A stretch of DNA of 64,000 bases, from assembly GCF_007860105.1 (NCBI RefSeq), contig NZ_SJPU01000002.1, positions 2,385,882 to 2,449,881 of the forward strand. The letters run 5' to 3'. Source of the DNA: Allorhodopirellula heiligendammensis (lineage in GTDB: Bacteria > Planctomycetota > Planctomycetia > Pirellulales > Pirellulaceae). Every line of letters begins with the position of its first letter. Within the stretch, counting starts at the first letter, position 1. Positions 1 to 8,280 of this stretch are shown here, piece by piece. Position numbers and translations under genes: made by a program. The notes under the pieces were generated by a model that was given only the letters and a program-made list of their open reading frames with translations, made no database searches and was not told the origin of the DNA.

Positions 1-539
1 ATTTCGAGTAAATTCTTTCGGATTTGCTATCAATGCCCAAGTGAATAGGAACACGTGCCGCAAGCCCCGGCGTAGACTCTCGTTACAGAACCGACTGTCT
101 CGCCTGCGCGATCGGCGAAAGCGGACTCGAAATGCGGGCGAATTTGAATTTCGTGAAAACAGATGTTGACCCGGATCGGAAGGTACGTAGGCTAGTTCAT
201 ACCTCCGCGAGTTCGCCTTCGCGTGGAGCCGAACGCGGTCAGCTCGCGGCCATGGGCTGACGTTCGTTGAATCGGCCGGAAAACTTTAAAAACCCCTTAA
301 AACCAATGTTTTGAGGCGATTTGAGTTGTCTCGGCCTCTTTTCACGACGACTCCACGGGCCGGGCACAGGATGTGCCCGGTTGCGGACGCTCGCTTAGTT
401 TCTCCGGGCGCTGGTTCAGGGCGACAAGCCTCCCAGATCGCCCCTTTCCCCAGCGGATCGCTCGTCGGTTATGCTAGGTGGAACCTTCCTGTCGTGATTG
501 ATTGAAAGTCCGGCCGTCCCCCTTACCCAGTGACCCACC
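1..539. other. Non-coding left edge
   Basis: No reading frame here looks coding. A frame open from position 2 to about 172 is rich in Arg and resembles nothing known, and a TTG-started frame at 311-505 has no protein-like composition. The only clear structure is the hairpin at 360-380. The last part should hold the promoter and leader of the gene that starts at 540. Confidence 0.5.
360..380. terminator. Perfect hairpin, terminator-like
   Basis: An 8-bp perfect stem (CCGGGCAC / GTGCCCGG) with the 5-nt loop AGGAT, about 160 nt before the NIPSNAP gene. No T-tract follows on either strand, so it could also be a leader structure or half of a dispersed palindromic repeat. Confidence 0.4.
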
Positions 540-1337
540 ATGCCGTTTCGCTTTGCTCCGATTGCCTGTTTGCTACTGTTCGCCCTGCCCGCGATTTTGA
601 CGCCCCCCGCACATGGGGACGATCCCCAGGCAGGCTCGCAGTTCTATGAAATTCGCACCTATGATTTAGGAGAAAACGGCGACGAAAAGCTGGTCGACGC
701 CTACCTCGAATCAGCACTGGTGCCCGCCCTTAACCGCCAGGACATCGGCCCGGTTGGTGTGTTTTCGCCCTCGCCCGACGATCAGTCAGATGTACAGGCG
801 ATCTATGTCGTAATTCCTTATGAACGACTCGAGCAAATCGCGACGGTTCGTGACGCGCTCGCCGCCGACGACGAGTATCAAGCCGCAGCGAAAACGTATC
901 TGCAACGCGCCCATACGAATCCTCCGTACGACCGCATCCGCAGCGAACTGCTGTCGTCGATGGCTTGCTGGCCGCAACTGAAGGTCGCCGAGGGCAGCTT
1001 GGAGAACGACGAGCGGGTGTACGAACTCCGCCTTTACGAGAGCGCCAACGAACGGATCGGTGACCTCAAGGTCGAGATGTTCAACAATGGCGAGGTGCCG
1101 ATTTTCCTGAATGTGAACATCACACCCGTCTTCATTGGCCAATGTCTGCTGGGCCCACAGGCACCCAGCCTGACCTATCTGACAGTATATGAGAACGAAG
1201 CAGCACGCCGCAAGGCTTGGGTCGACTTCCTCGCCGACCCCGATTGGAAGGTGCTCAGCAAGAACCCCAAATATGCCGGTACGGTCAGCCATATCGACAA
1301 ATTCGTGTTATCGGCCAAGCCGTACTCGCAAATGTGA
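540..1337 (+). CDS. Secreted NIPSNAP-family protein
   Basis: The 265-residue product starts with a signal peptide (hydrophobic residues about 7-24, likely cut after AHG). Two NIPSNAP-type ferredoxin-like segments follow. The first begins near residue 35 with FYEIRTYDL and the second near residue 158 with VYELRLYES, which is the usual two-domain layout. NIPSNAP proteins form dimeric alpha/beta barrels; their biochemical role in bacteria is not established, and planctomycetes carry many exported copies. It stands alone before mutS (48-nt gap) on the same strand. The family assignment is firm and the function unknown. Confidence 0.85.
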   Translation: MPFRFAPIACLLLFALPAILTPPAHGDDPQAGSQFYEIRTYDLGENGDEKLVDAYLESALVPALNRQDIGPVGVFSPSPDDQSDVQAIYVVIPYERLEQIATVRDALAADDEYQAAAKTYLQRAHTNPPYDRIRSELLSSMACWPQLKVAEGSLENDERVYELRLYESANERIGDLKVEMFNNGEVPIFLNVNITPVFIGQCLLGPQAPSLTYLTVYENEAARRKAWVDFLADPDWKVLSKNPKYAGTVSHIDKFVLSAKPYSQM

Positions 1338-1384
1338 GCTGCCGGTTCTGTCCGCCCGTCGGCTAGCTCGCTAGGATTCTCATC

Positions 1385-4012
1385 ATGACACCAATGATGA
1401 GACAATATCACGACGCGAAAGAAGCGTGCGGCGACGCACTGCTATTCTTTCGCATGGGCGACTTCTACGAGCTTTTTCTCGAGGATGCGAAAGTCGCTGC
1501 CGGCATTCTCGGCTTGACCCTGACCAGCCGCGACAAAGACAGCGAGAACCCGACCGCGATGGCCGGGTTCCCCCACCACCAGCTCGATCAGTACTTGCAA
1601 AAGTTAATTCGGGCGGGCTACCGAGCCGCGGTCTGCGAACAGGTCGAGGATCCCAAACAGGCCAAGGGCCTGGTCCGTCGCGAGGTCACGCGCGTCGTCA
1701 GCGCCGGCACGCTCACCGACGATGGGCTGCTCGATCCTCGCGAGCCGAACTATTTGGCTGCTGTGATTGTGGCCAAGCCCACGGGCAAGTCCAAAGGCGC
1801 CCCTATCAATCCCACTGACCAAACCGTTGGCATCGCGTGGGCGGAACTCTCGAGCGGTCGATTCGAAACGGGGGTCTTCCCGCGCAATCGACTTGACGAT
1901 GAGCTCGCGCGGATCTCGCCTGCCGAAGTAATCTACTGCGAAGACGATCCGCACGTGTCTCCGGACACGACAATGCCCTGGGCGTGGACCCGGCGACCAG
2001 GCTGGAGCTTTGCTCGAGACGCTGCGGAAACCGCACTCACAAAACAACTCTCCGTTGCGAGCCTCGAAGGCCTTGGTTTCGAGGCTGATTCCGGCCCCGC
2101 GATCCGGGCAGCCGGTGCGGTGCTGTCGTACCTCCAAGAAACGCAACGAGGATCGCTCGACCATTTTCGCACGTTGACCTGTCACAACCGCAGTCCCGTG
2201 CTGCAAATCGATGCGGCAACGCGCCGTAGTCTTGAGATCAACCGCACGATGCGCAGCGGCGGCCGCGACGGCGCATTGCTCGGTGTCATCGATCGCACGG
2301 TCACCCCGATGGGATCGAGGTTGCTTGCGGATTACCTCGCCGCACCACTCGTTTCACCGGATGAGATCGCCTACCGCGCTGATGCTGTTTCGGAACTCGT
2401 TGCCAATCATTCGCTCCGCAGTGACGTGCGAAAGATATTGCGTGAGACATACGACCTGACACGGTTACTGGCCCGAATCGCCACCGGTCGCACCGGACCA
2501 CGTGATCTGCAACAGGTCGCCGCCACGCTGGCGGGTTTGCCCACGCTCAAAGCGAAACTCACCGATCGGGTCAGCCATTGCTTGAGCGAACTTGAATCAC
2601 GCTTGCATCTCTGCCCGGAACTGCGGACGAACCTCGAGAACGCACTCGCCGACGAATGCCCGCTCTCTGCGGCTGATGGTAACTTTGTACGCGCCGGATA
2701 CGACGAAGATCTCGATGCCCTGCGGGAACTCGCCAAGGGAGGTAAGCAGTGGATCGCCTCCTATCAACAGCGCCAGATGGACGAGACCGGCATCGCCAAT
2801 CTCAAAGTTGGCTACAACCGCGTGTTCGGTTACTTCCTCGAAGTCTCCAACGCCCACAAGAGCAAGGTCCCCACCGAGTTCATCCGGAAACAAACGCTGA
2901 AAAACTGCGAGCGTTACATCACCCCCGAACTCAAAGAGTACGAAGAAAAGGTGCTCGCCGCGGACGACAAAGCCAGTCTACGCGAACAGGAAATTTTCCA
3001 GCATCTACGCCAGATGGCTCACGCGAATCTGGCTGTTTTGCAGGAAGTTGCTGATGCGATCGCGCGCGTTGACGTGCTGGCTGCGATGGCCGAGGTCGCC
3101 GCCGTGCAACACTGGACGCGCCCCAAAATCACCGACGACAATACGCTGCGGATTGAAGGCGGGCGGCATCCTGTCCTCGACGTTTCGATGCAGCACGGCG
3201 AATTCGTCCCCAACGACTGTGCCCAAAGTCCCGCCGATGGCATGGTCCTATTAATCACCGGTCCCAACATGGCCGGCAAGAGCACCTACATTCGCCAGGT
3301 AGCACTCATTACTTTGCTGGCCCAGACCGGCAGCTTCGTGCCTGCCGACGCAGCGGAAATCGGCATCGCCGATCGCATCTTCGCTCGTGTCGGTGCCAGT
3401 GACGAGCTCAGTCGTGGTCAAAGTACCTTCATGGTCGAGATGGTCGAAACCGCACGTATCCTGAATACCGCCACCTCCCAAAGCCTCGTGATTCTCGACG
3501 AGATCGGACGTGGCACGAGCACCTACGACGGCCTATCGCTGGCGTGGGCGATCACGGAGCATCTGCACGAACAGATCGGCTGCCGCACACTGTTCGCGAC
3601 CCACTATCACGAACTCGCCTCGCTCGAAGAAACGCTACCTCGCGTTCGCAATCTCAACGTGGCCGTCAAAGAGTGGCAGGACGAAGTCGTGTTCCTGCAC
3701 CGGATCGTCAGCGGCAGCGCTGACAAGAGTTACGGGATCCAAGTCGCACGTTTGGCGGGTATCCCACCGGAGGTCAACAGCCGCGCCAAAGACATTCTGT
3801 TCCAGCTCGAGACCAACCACCGTGATAGCCACGACCGACCCGCGATCGCGCCACCGAGTAGCGAGAAGTCCGGCGACACGTTCCAGCTCACCTTGTTCGG
3901 CTATGCCGATCATCCGATGATCCAGCAACTCTCCAACCTCGACCTGGACAGCATGACGCCCATGAATGCATTGCAGTTCCTGCAAAAAGCCAAGCAAGAG
4001 ATTGCGAAGTAA
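1385..4012 (+). CDS. mutS: DNA mismatch repair protein MutS
   Basis: The 875-residue product has the usual MutS1 length. It binds base mismatches and small loops and, using ATP, recruits MutL to start repair. The mismatch-binding domain begins with a FFRMGDFYELF segment near residue 20, which carries the Phe-x-Glu that stacks on the mispair. The core and clamp regions follow. The ATPase has Walker A GPNMAGKS near residue 626, the following ST.MVEM segment, Walker B LVILDEIGRGTS and the conserved FATHYHEL histidine motif. The chosen ATG gives the normal N-terminus. No mutL is nearby, so it is probably transcribed alone. Confidence 0.98.
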   Translation: MTPMMRQYHDAKEACGDALLFFRMGDFYELFLEDAKVAAGILGLTLTSRDKDSENPTAMAGFPHHQLDQYLQKLIRAGYRAAVCEQVEDPKQAKGLVRREVTRVVSAGTLTDDGLLDPREPNYLAAVIVAKPTGKSKGAPINPTDQTVGIAWAELSSGRFETGVFPRNRLDDELARISPAEVIYCEDDPHVSPDTTMPWAWTRRPGWSFARDAAETALTKQLSVASLEGLGFEADSGPAIRAAGAVLSYLQETQRGSLDHFRTLTCHNRSPVLQIDAATRRSLEINRTMRSGGRDGALLGVIDRTVTPMGSRLLADYLAAPLVSPDEIAYRADAVSELVANHSLRSDVRKILRETYDLTRLLARIATGRTGPRDLQQVAATLAGLPTLKAKLTDRVSHCLSELESRLHLCPELRTNLENALADECPLSAADGNFVRAGYDEDLDALRELAKGGKQWIASYQQRQMDETGIANLKVGYNRVFGYFLEVSNAHKSKVPTEFIRKQTLKNCERYITPELKEYEEKVLAADDKASLREQEIFQHLRQMAHANLAVLQEVADAIARVDVLAAMAEVAAVQHWTRPKITDDNTLRIEGGRHPVLDVSMQHGEFVPNDCAQSPADGMVLLITGPNMAGKSTYIRQVALITLLAQTGSFVPADAAEIGIADRIFARVGASDELSRGQSTFMVEMVETARILNTATSQSLVILDEIGRGTSTYDGLSLAWAITEHLHEQIGCRTLFATHYHELASLEETLPRVRNLNVAVKEWQDEVVFLHRIVSGSADKSYGIQVARLAGIPPEVNSRAKDILFQLETNHRDSHDRPAIAPPSSEKSGDTFQLTLFGYADHPMIQQLSNLDLDSMTPMNALQFLQKAKQEIAK

Positions 4013-4022
4013 GGGGTTGCGT

Positions 4023-4046
4023 CGCTTGGGACCATTGTCCCGAGCC
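4023..4046. repeat. Half copy of GGGACC/GTCCC palindromic repeat
   Basis: A palindrome CTTGGGACCATTGTCCCGAG just after the mutS stop. It matches the left hairpin of the paired-hairpin elements found at 37743, 54401 and 56399, but no right-hand partner lies at the usual distance. Confidence 0.6.
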
Positions 4047-4056
4047 AAGTGTCCTG

Positions 4057-4410
4057 AGTCCCGTGAGGGACGGAGGCACTCTGCCAGAGAGGCAAGTCCC
4101 TGGCAGCACGTGAGAACAACGAGCCAAAGCCCCGAAGGGACGGCAGCGAAACTGAAATGGGCGTGTTATCTTGCCGCTGCTGCCGCCCCTGCCGGGCAAC
4201 GTTGTGAAGCATTTTTTTGTTGGCATTTACGAGAAATGAGCCGTTTGGGCGATAGCCCCGGTTTTGACAACAAAGAACTGAGAACCGTGGCTATCGCCAA
4301 AACGGCTCATTAAAATGCTTCACAGCGTTGCCTGCCGGGGCTGAGTCGGAAATTGCAGGCTGGACCGGGGACTGACGTCCCCGGCAGAGTGCTGCCGTCC
4401 CTACGGGACT
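4057..4410. repeat. 354-bp imperfect inverted repeat
   Basis: The outer arms (AGTCCCGTGAGGGACGG at 4057 and its near-complement CCGTCCCTACGGGACT ending at 4410) enclose further complementary blocks. The best is at 4190-4265 against 4281-4340, which share GTGAAGCATTTT, AATGAGCCGTTTTGG and CGATAGCC with small indels. The centre is a short A-rich loop. It is non-coding and fills most of the 4013-4498 gap between mutS and the next gene. It looks like a MITE-like or composite palindromic element; as RNA it would fold into one long hairpin. Confidence 0.75.
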
Positions 4411-4498
4411 AAGAACAATTGACTGGAAATAACATCAAGCCACGCGTTGATTGAAGTAGAACGGGAATTCATTCGATTGATACGAAAACGGAATAACA

Positions 4499-4870
4499 AT
4501 GCAGAGCAAAGATCCCTCGATCCCGCAACGGTCACGCGCCCATAGCCTGCTGCCCCTCATTTCCATCGGCTGCCTCATCGTCTTCGGCCTGTGCTTGTGG
4601 TTGGCTATTCAATTACCCAACGACTTTTTGAACGATCACGTTCAACGTGGACTTCAGCCTTTGGGATCCATTCTAATGTCGTTGCTGATGCAAGTATCAA
4701 TCGGAACGGGTATTGCATGTCTTGTCTCGGCAATATCAAAAACGGGGAGAAGTGCCTCCCCGACAACACGTTTGTGGCTCTATCTTGGTGCCGCAGCTCC
4801 ATTTCTAGCAATCTTAGTTACGATCGTTCTTGCTTTTCATGAACTGGCCACTTCCGATTTCAGCCACTAG
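4499..4870 (+). CDS. Small multi-pass membrane protein, unknown
   Basis: The 123-residue product has three hydrophobic segments (about residues 18-38, 53-75 and 92-113), so it is probably an inner-membrane protein with a short cytoplasmic N-terminus. I recognise no family. The stop is 6 nt before the next start, so the two genes are probably co-transcribed. Local codon use is less GC-rich than in the neighbouring genes, and the gene follows the large inverted repeat. Function unknown. Confidence 0.7.
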   Translation: MQSKDPSIPQRSRAHSLLPLISIGCLIVFGLCLWLAIQLPNDFLNDHVQRGLQPLGSILMSLLMQVSIGTGIACLVSAISKTGRSASPTTRLWLYLGAAAPFLAILVTIVLAFHELATSDFSH

Positions 4871-4876
4871 CTTCCT

Positions 4877-5434
4877 ATGAATCAAAATACAAATAGTCTC
4901 GGCGAAACCCGCCATACATTCCGTCCTAAAATGGCCAACATCGGCGCGGGTGCCGTGATTGGCTTGTTATTGCTCTTCGGTGGCCTCGCAATTGCTATTT
5001 CCTTCGCACGAGCCCATCATCCTGTCCCCCAGGGCATTGGCGACACGATTGGCAATTACGTACTTATCGTTTTGTGCGGTGTGATCGCTCCGCTTTGCGG
5101 CATCGTCTTGCTTGTGTACATGAAGCGGCTCGCCTCACATCGAGTCGATGTCCATGACAACGGATTCTCTTACTACTACGCAGGTGTGACCGACATCTGT
5201 CTGTGGACGGATCTGGAAAAGATCAACGAGGTCTTAACCGAGGAACAATTGAAAGTTCTCAAGGTTCCGGGCGCTGTTATCAAAAATACTGACCGGAGTT
5301 TTATCATTCGCCGGAAAGATGGCAAGGATTTCGATTTCACGGTAAATTCAATTGACAGCATCCCACGTCTCGCGAAATATTTGAAACAGGCGAGTGCCAA
5401 GTTCGGCATCCTATGGGAACGAATCACGCAGTAG
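4877..5434 (+). CDS. Two-TM protein with PH-like cytoplasmic domain, unknown
   Basis: The 185-residue product has two transmembrane segments near residues 24-45 and 63-86. A soluble part follows with a pattern of short strands (VDVHDNGFSYYY, DICLWTDLEKINEV, RSFIIRRKDGKDFDF) and a C-terminal helix. This order of 'D-x-G' strand, 'W-x-D-L' strand and late helix resembles PH-like domains of small bacterial membrane proteins (DUF6585 type), but the assignment is by eye. It is probably in an operon with the preceding membrane protein. No catalytic motif was seen. Confidence 0.7.
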   Translation: MNQNTNSLGETRHTFRPKMANIGAGAVIGLLLLFGGLAIAISFARAHHPVPQGIGDTIGNYVLIVLCGVIAPLCGIVLLVYMKRLASHRVDVHDNGFSYYYAGVTDICLWTDLEKINEVLTEEQLKVLKVPGAVIKNTDRSFIIRRKDGKDFDFTVNSIDSIPRLAKYLKQASAKFGILWERITQ

Positions 5435-5495
5435 TGAATCGGCAACTGCGTGAGTGGCAAGGGATGTTGCTTTCGGGGCTTGCCAGTTGCCCTGA

Positions 5496-6572
5496 TCAAT
5501 GCAGACGCAAGACATGACATTCGGTAGCGGGGTCGCCATCAGTCGAAATGCCTGAGGGACCATAGAGATACGTAGGCAGTCCATCTTCGAGTAGAATCTG
5601 CGGGCGTTCGATCTTCCAAATCCCTGATCCGTAGATGGTCTGGGCGCTGGGGTAATCGGATTTGTCGATGTAGGCATCGAGTCGATGATAGGCTAGCTCG
5701 GGCTTCCCAAACTGAATTCCGTCGGACGACGTCCAATGGAGGCCACCGCCTTTTTCAAGAATCCCATGATTGTCGGTTGTCACTAAGTGTACCTCCTTGT
5801 CCGGTCCCAAAAACGCGTAGCCATCTTCGATCGACTGTTCGTTGGCGGTCACCGGGGCCGACTGAATCTCATACGGGCCAGCAAGATTATCTGCGATCGC
5901 TAGTCCCATTCGCGTCCCAGGCACGCCGTTCTTCATCGCTTTGAAGTACAAGAAAAAACGACCGTCAGGCATCTTCAACAGCGCCGGATTATTAACGCCA
6001 CACGATGAATGGTACGTCCAGTTCTCAGGATCAGCAGAAGGTGCCAATAGCGGTTCGGTGCTTCGCGTCCACGGACCATTGAGCGACGGTGATGTTGCCA
6101 AGCCAATCCGCTGCGATGAATTTACTTTAGGATCTGTTCTCGCGATGTAGATCAACGCATACGTCCCACCGTATTTGCGGATCAATGGGTTGTGGGGGGC
6201 GAACTTGTCCCAGGTCTCTTGTCCTGTTCCAGCTAGCGAAGTTTGTTGATACGTAAACCCCTTGTCGGGATACTGCGAGCGAAAGTGAGCGATTTCTGAG
6301 TGGGATCTCCAGCCAGGATTCACCCCCAATCGACTAGGCCAACGGGCGACGAACAGGTGATAGAAACCTTCATCGTCGCGAATGGGACTGCCACCCCAAC
6401 TGGTCATTTGCGGATCATTGACTGCAACGCCCAAATATTGGATTTGGTCAGGATCCATGATCGCATTCATGGACGGCGTTTCTGCGATCAGGTCTTCAGC
6501 ACCTGCGTGCGGCAGGAAAAACCCGATTGTCGCGAGCATGAAAACGATGAGAGCTGCATTTTTGATAATCAT
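5496..6572 (-). CDS. Secreted beta-propeller glycosidase-like protein
   Basis: The 358-residue product has an N-terminal signal peptide (hydrophobic residues about 6-20, cut near AGA). The mature part shows repeated blades with the pattern of five-bladed beta-propeller glycosidases of the GH43/GH117 type: WGGSPIRDDEGFYHLFVARW, APHNPLIRKYGGTYALIYI, GVNNPALLKMPDGRFFLYFK and a final IERPQILLEDGLPTYLYG. Acidic residues sit at blade starts, as expected for the catalytic Asp/Glu, but I cannot assign them. Pirellulaceae encode many such enzymes for algal polysaccharides; that role here is inferred. It starts 3 nt after the stop of the LssY_C gene, so the two form an operon. Confidence 0.75.
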   Translation of the reverse strand: MIIKNAALIVFMLATIGFFLPHAGAEDLIAETPSMNAIMDPDQIQYLGVAVNDPQMTSWGGSPIRDDEGFYHLFVARWPSRLGVNPGWRSHSEIAHFRSQYPDKGFTYQQTSLAGTGQETWDKFAPHNPLIRKYGGTYALIYIARTDPKVNSSQRIGLATSPSLNGPWTRSTEPLLAPSADPENWTYHSSCGVNNPALLKMPDGRFFLYFKAMKNGVPGTRMGLAIADNLAGPYEIQSAPVTANEQSIEDGYAFLGPDKEVHLVTTDNHGILEKGGGLHWTSSDGIQFGKPELAYHRLDAYIDKSDYPSAQTIYGSGIWKIERPQILLEDGLPTYLYGPSGISTDGDPATECHVLRLH

Positions 6573-6575
6573 CGC

Positions 6576-7331
6576 TTACGAACCTGTTTCAGGATGAAGT
6601 TCAGCCGCTTTGATCACCCCGCGATACAGATCGCCGTCGGTTCGCCAGGGATCACCGCCCCCGTTGCGTCCAGAGAGTTGTTTATGGAATCCATGTTCAA
6701 TGGATTGCGACTCGAGGTCGCCAGTCTTTTCGAGACATTCAAATAGGTAATCTCGTTCGACGTCGACATCCGGCGCGGTGACATGGGTAATTTGCCCGGT
6801 TGTGCGGCTGAGGCCCACCCGCTCGTCATAGACGGCCGAACCGATCCATTTGGGGCGACCGTCCTCGCTCAAATGTTCCATCTTCCATAAACGCACGTGA
6901 TGCCGATGTCGTGGATTGTCGCCGACGGGTTGCTCGAAAGCCAAATCTTCTTTTCGCCCAAACAGGTACAGGCTGCTGACCGGTGCGGAATCATCGGGCC
7001 GTGAAAGGATAGTATCGGCGGCGATGTCGACGTCGCTCTTAATTCCCAGCGCCGCTGCGGTGTACCAATCCGCCGCCTGCATGATTGCTTTCAATTCAAG
7101 CTCGGTGCCGATCAGTTCGACGTTCAACGGGTCGCCAGGATGATGATCGCCCGTTTCCGTGATCCGCGGGACGTCATCAAGTGCTGGATCGATGCGGGCG
7201 TAGCCTTCCCAGATCAACGGGAGGAGAAAGTACGCTAAGACGGCCCATAGCAATACGATGCCCACGAGTAGCCTGAAAACTCGACTACGCTTCAACCGTG
7301 TCGACTGGGCGGGTTCGGATTCTTCGTTCAT
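6576..7331 (-). CDS. LssY C-terminal domain protein
   Basis: The 251-residue product has one N-terminal membrane anchor (about residues 18-40) after a basic start. Residues about 60-230 match the LssY C-terminal domain, with DPLNVELIGTELELKAIMQAADWY, the run around SSLYLFGRKEDLAFEQPVG, RHHVRLW and VGLSRTTGQITHV. In other bacteria this domain occurs in PAP2-like membrane proteins and as stand-alone proteins; its activity is unknown. The protein probably faces the periplasm. It is first in a two-gene minus-strand operon with the glycosidase-like protein. Confidence 0.8.
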   Translation of the reverse strand: MNEESEPAQSTRLKRSRVFRLLVGIVLLWAVLAYFLLPLIWEGYARIDPALDDVPRITETGDHHPGDPLNVELIGTELELKAIMQAADWYTAAALGIKSDVDIAADTILSRPDDSAPVSSLYLFGRKEDLAFEQPVGDNPRHRHHVRLWKMEHLSEDGRPKWIGSAVYDERVGLSRTTGQITHVTAPDVDVERDYLFECLEKTGDLESQSIEHGFHKQLSGRNGGGDPWRTDGDLYRGVIKAAELHPETGS

Positions 7332-7395
7332 GTTCGATTGCTCTTTACAAATGATGTCAGCACGCCAACCGCCTATCCGATAACTATGAAACGAT

Positions 7396-7449
7396 CGTAG
7401 CTGCCGTCACCAGACGGCGAAATATCCACGCTCTGGCGAGCGTAGCTAC
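7396..7449. repeat. Paired-hairpin intergenic element
   Basis: Outer ends CGTAGCT and CGTAGCTAC enclose two perfect hairpins: GCCGTC-ACCA-GACGGC and CGCTC-TGGC-GAGCG. It lies in the gap between two minus-strand genes. The plan matches the GGGACC elements further on, but the hairpin sequences differ completely. Confidence 0.7.
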
Positions 7450-7500
7450 AGGTTTACCGATAGGTTCTACGCTTGGCACATCTCGTGAATAGTAACCCAC

Positions 7501-8148
7501 CTAGGTATCGATGCCAACGAACAGCATCCGCTTTTCATAGACAATCCGGTGCATCACCGGCATAAGCTCATCTTCGTAGTCATGGCAAGTCTCGGGAGTT
7601 GCTGTTTTCGTCAGTTGCTGTTCAATCGACTGAAGCTCACCCAACATTCGTGCGGTCGACTCAGGAGAGTGCATGCTATGGTAGGGCTGCCAATCCGACC
7701 AAGATCGCTTCTGATTTTTCTGCGGCGTGTACCGGTAAGGACAGGTACCAAACGCAGAGAGAGCGATGGCTTCGGTTACGGTGTTTCGTGGAACCTGAAG
7801 GAGTTCCCAAGCGAACTCAATCACATCCCAGTAGCACTGTCCCTCCGCGACAAAGCCTTTCGTTTCAGCGAAGTAATCTGAAATAGCGGAGGACCAAAGC
7901 TGCTTGCCATCGACCGAGAGATCTCCATACCAGTCATCTTGATTCAGTCGTACTTTCAGCATTGGCAGCAAGGCATGCGGATCGCTCGGCCAATCCGCAA
8001 CTGGGTCCAATTCCTCGAATTGCCCATCAAGGAGATCAAGTTGATCGGTGACGTTTTCAGCCAGCGAAAGAATCAAGTCATCTTGCTCGCCTTCAACAAG
8101 AGACGCCATGTCCAGTGGATCGAGTGAATAGAGGTAGTAGCCTGCCAT
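7501..8148 (-). CDS. Uncharacterised 215-residue protein
   Basis: A soluble acidic protein with no signal peptide or membrane segment. The N-terminus GYYLYSLDPLDMASL and the alternating helical pattern recall small proteins of the DUF7691 type, but I am not sure of this. It has many Trp and Tyr residues (WSDWQPYHSM near residue 150) and no catalytic motif. It is divergent from the ankyrin-repeat gene at 8281 across 132 nt, so the two may share regulation. Function unknown. Confidence 0.7.
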   Translation of the reverse strand: MAGYYLYSLDPLDMASLVEGEQDDLILSLAENVTDQLDLLDGQFEELDPVADWPSDPHALLPMLKVRLNQDDWYGDLSVDGKQLWSSAISDYFAETKGFVAEGQCYWDVIEFAWELLQVPRNTVTEAIALSAFGTCPYRYTPQKNQKRSWSDWQPYHSMHSPESTARMLGELQSIEQQLTKTATPETCHDYEDELMPVMHRIVYEKRMLFVGIDT

Positions 8149-8280
8149 CTGAAAAATCGCATGGGGTAGTCGTAGGATTCGGTGGCGAGGCCACCCTTAC
8201 AGGCAATGCCGCTGGGTGACTGCAGAGACACTATACTGCAAACTCGGTGAACCCGTACGCACATTTCGAGGGCAGATTTG

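Noticed and set aside
311-505. 64-codon frame at the left edge
   Set aside because: TTG start, no family pattern, and it overlaps the hairpin at 360-380.
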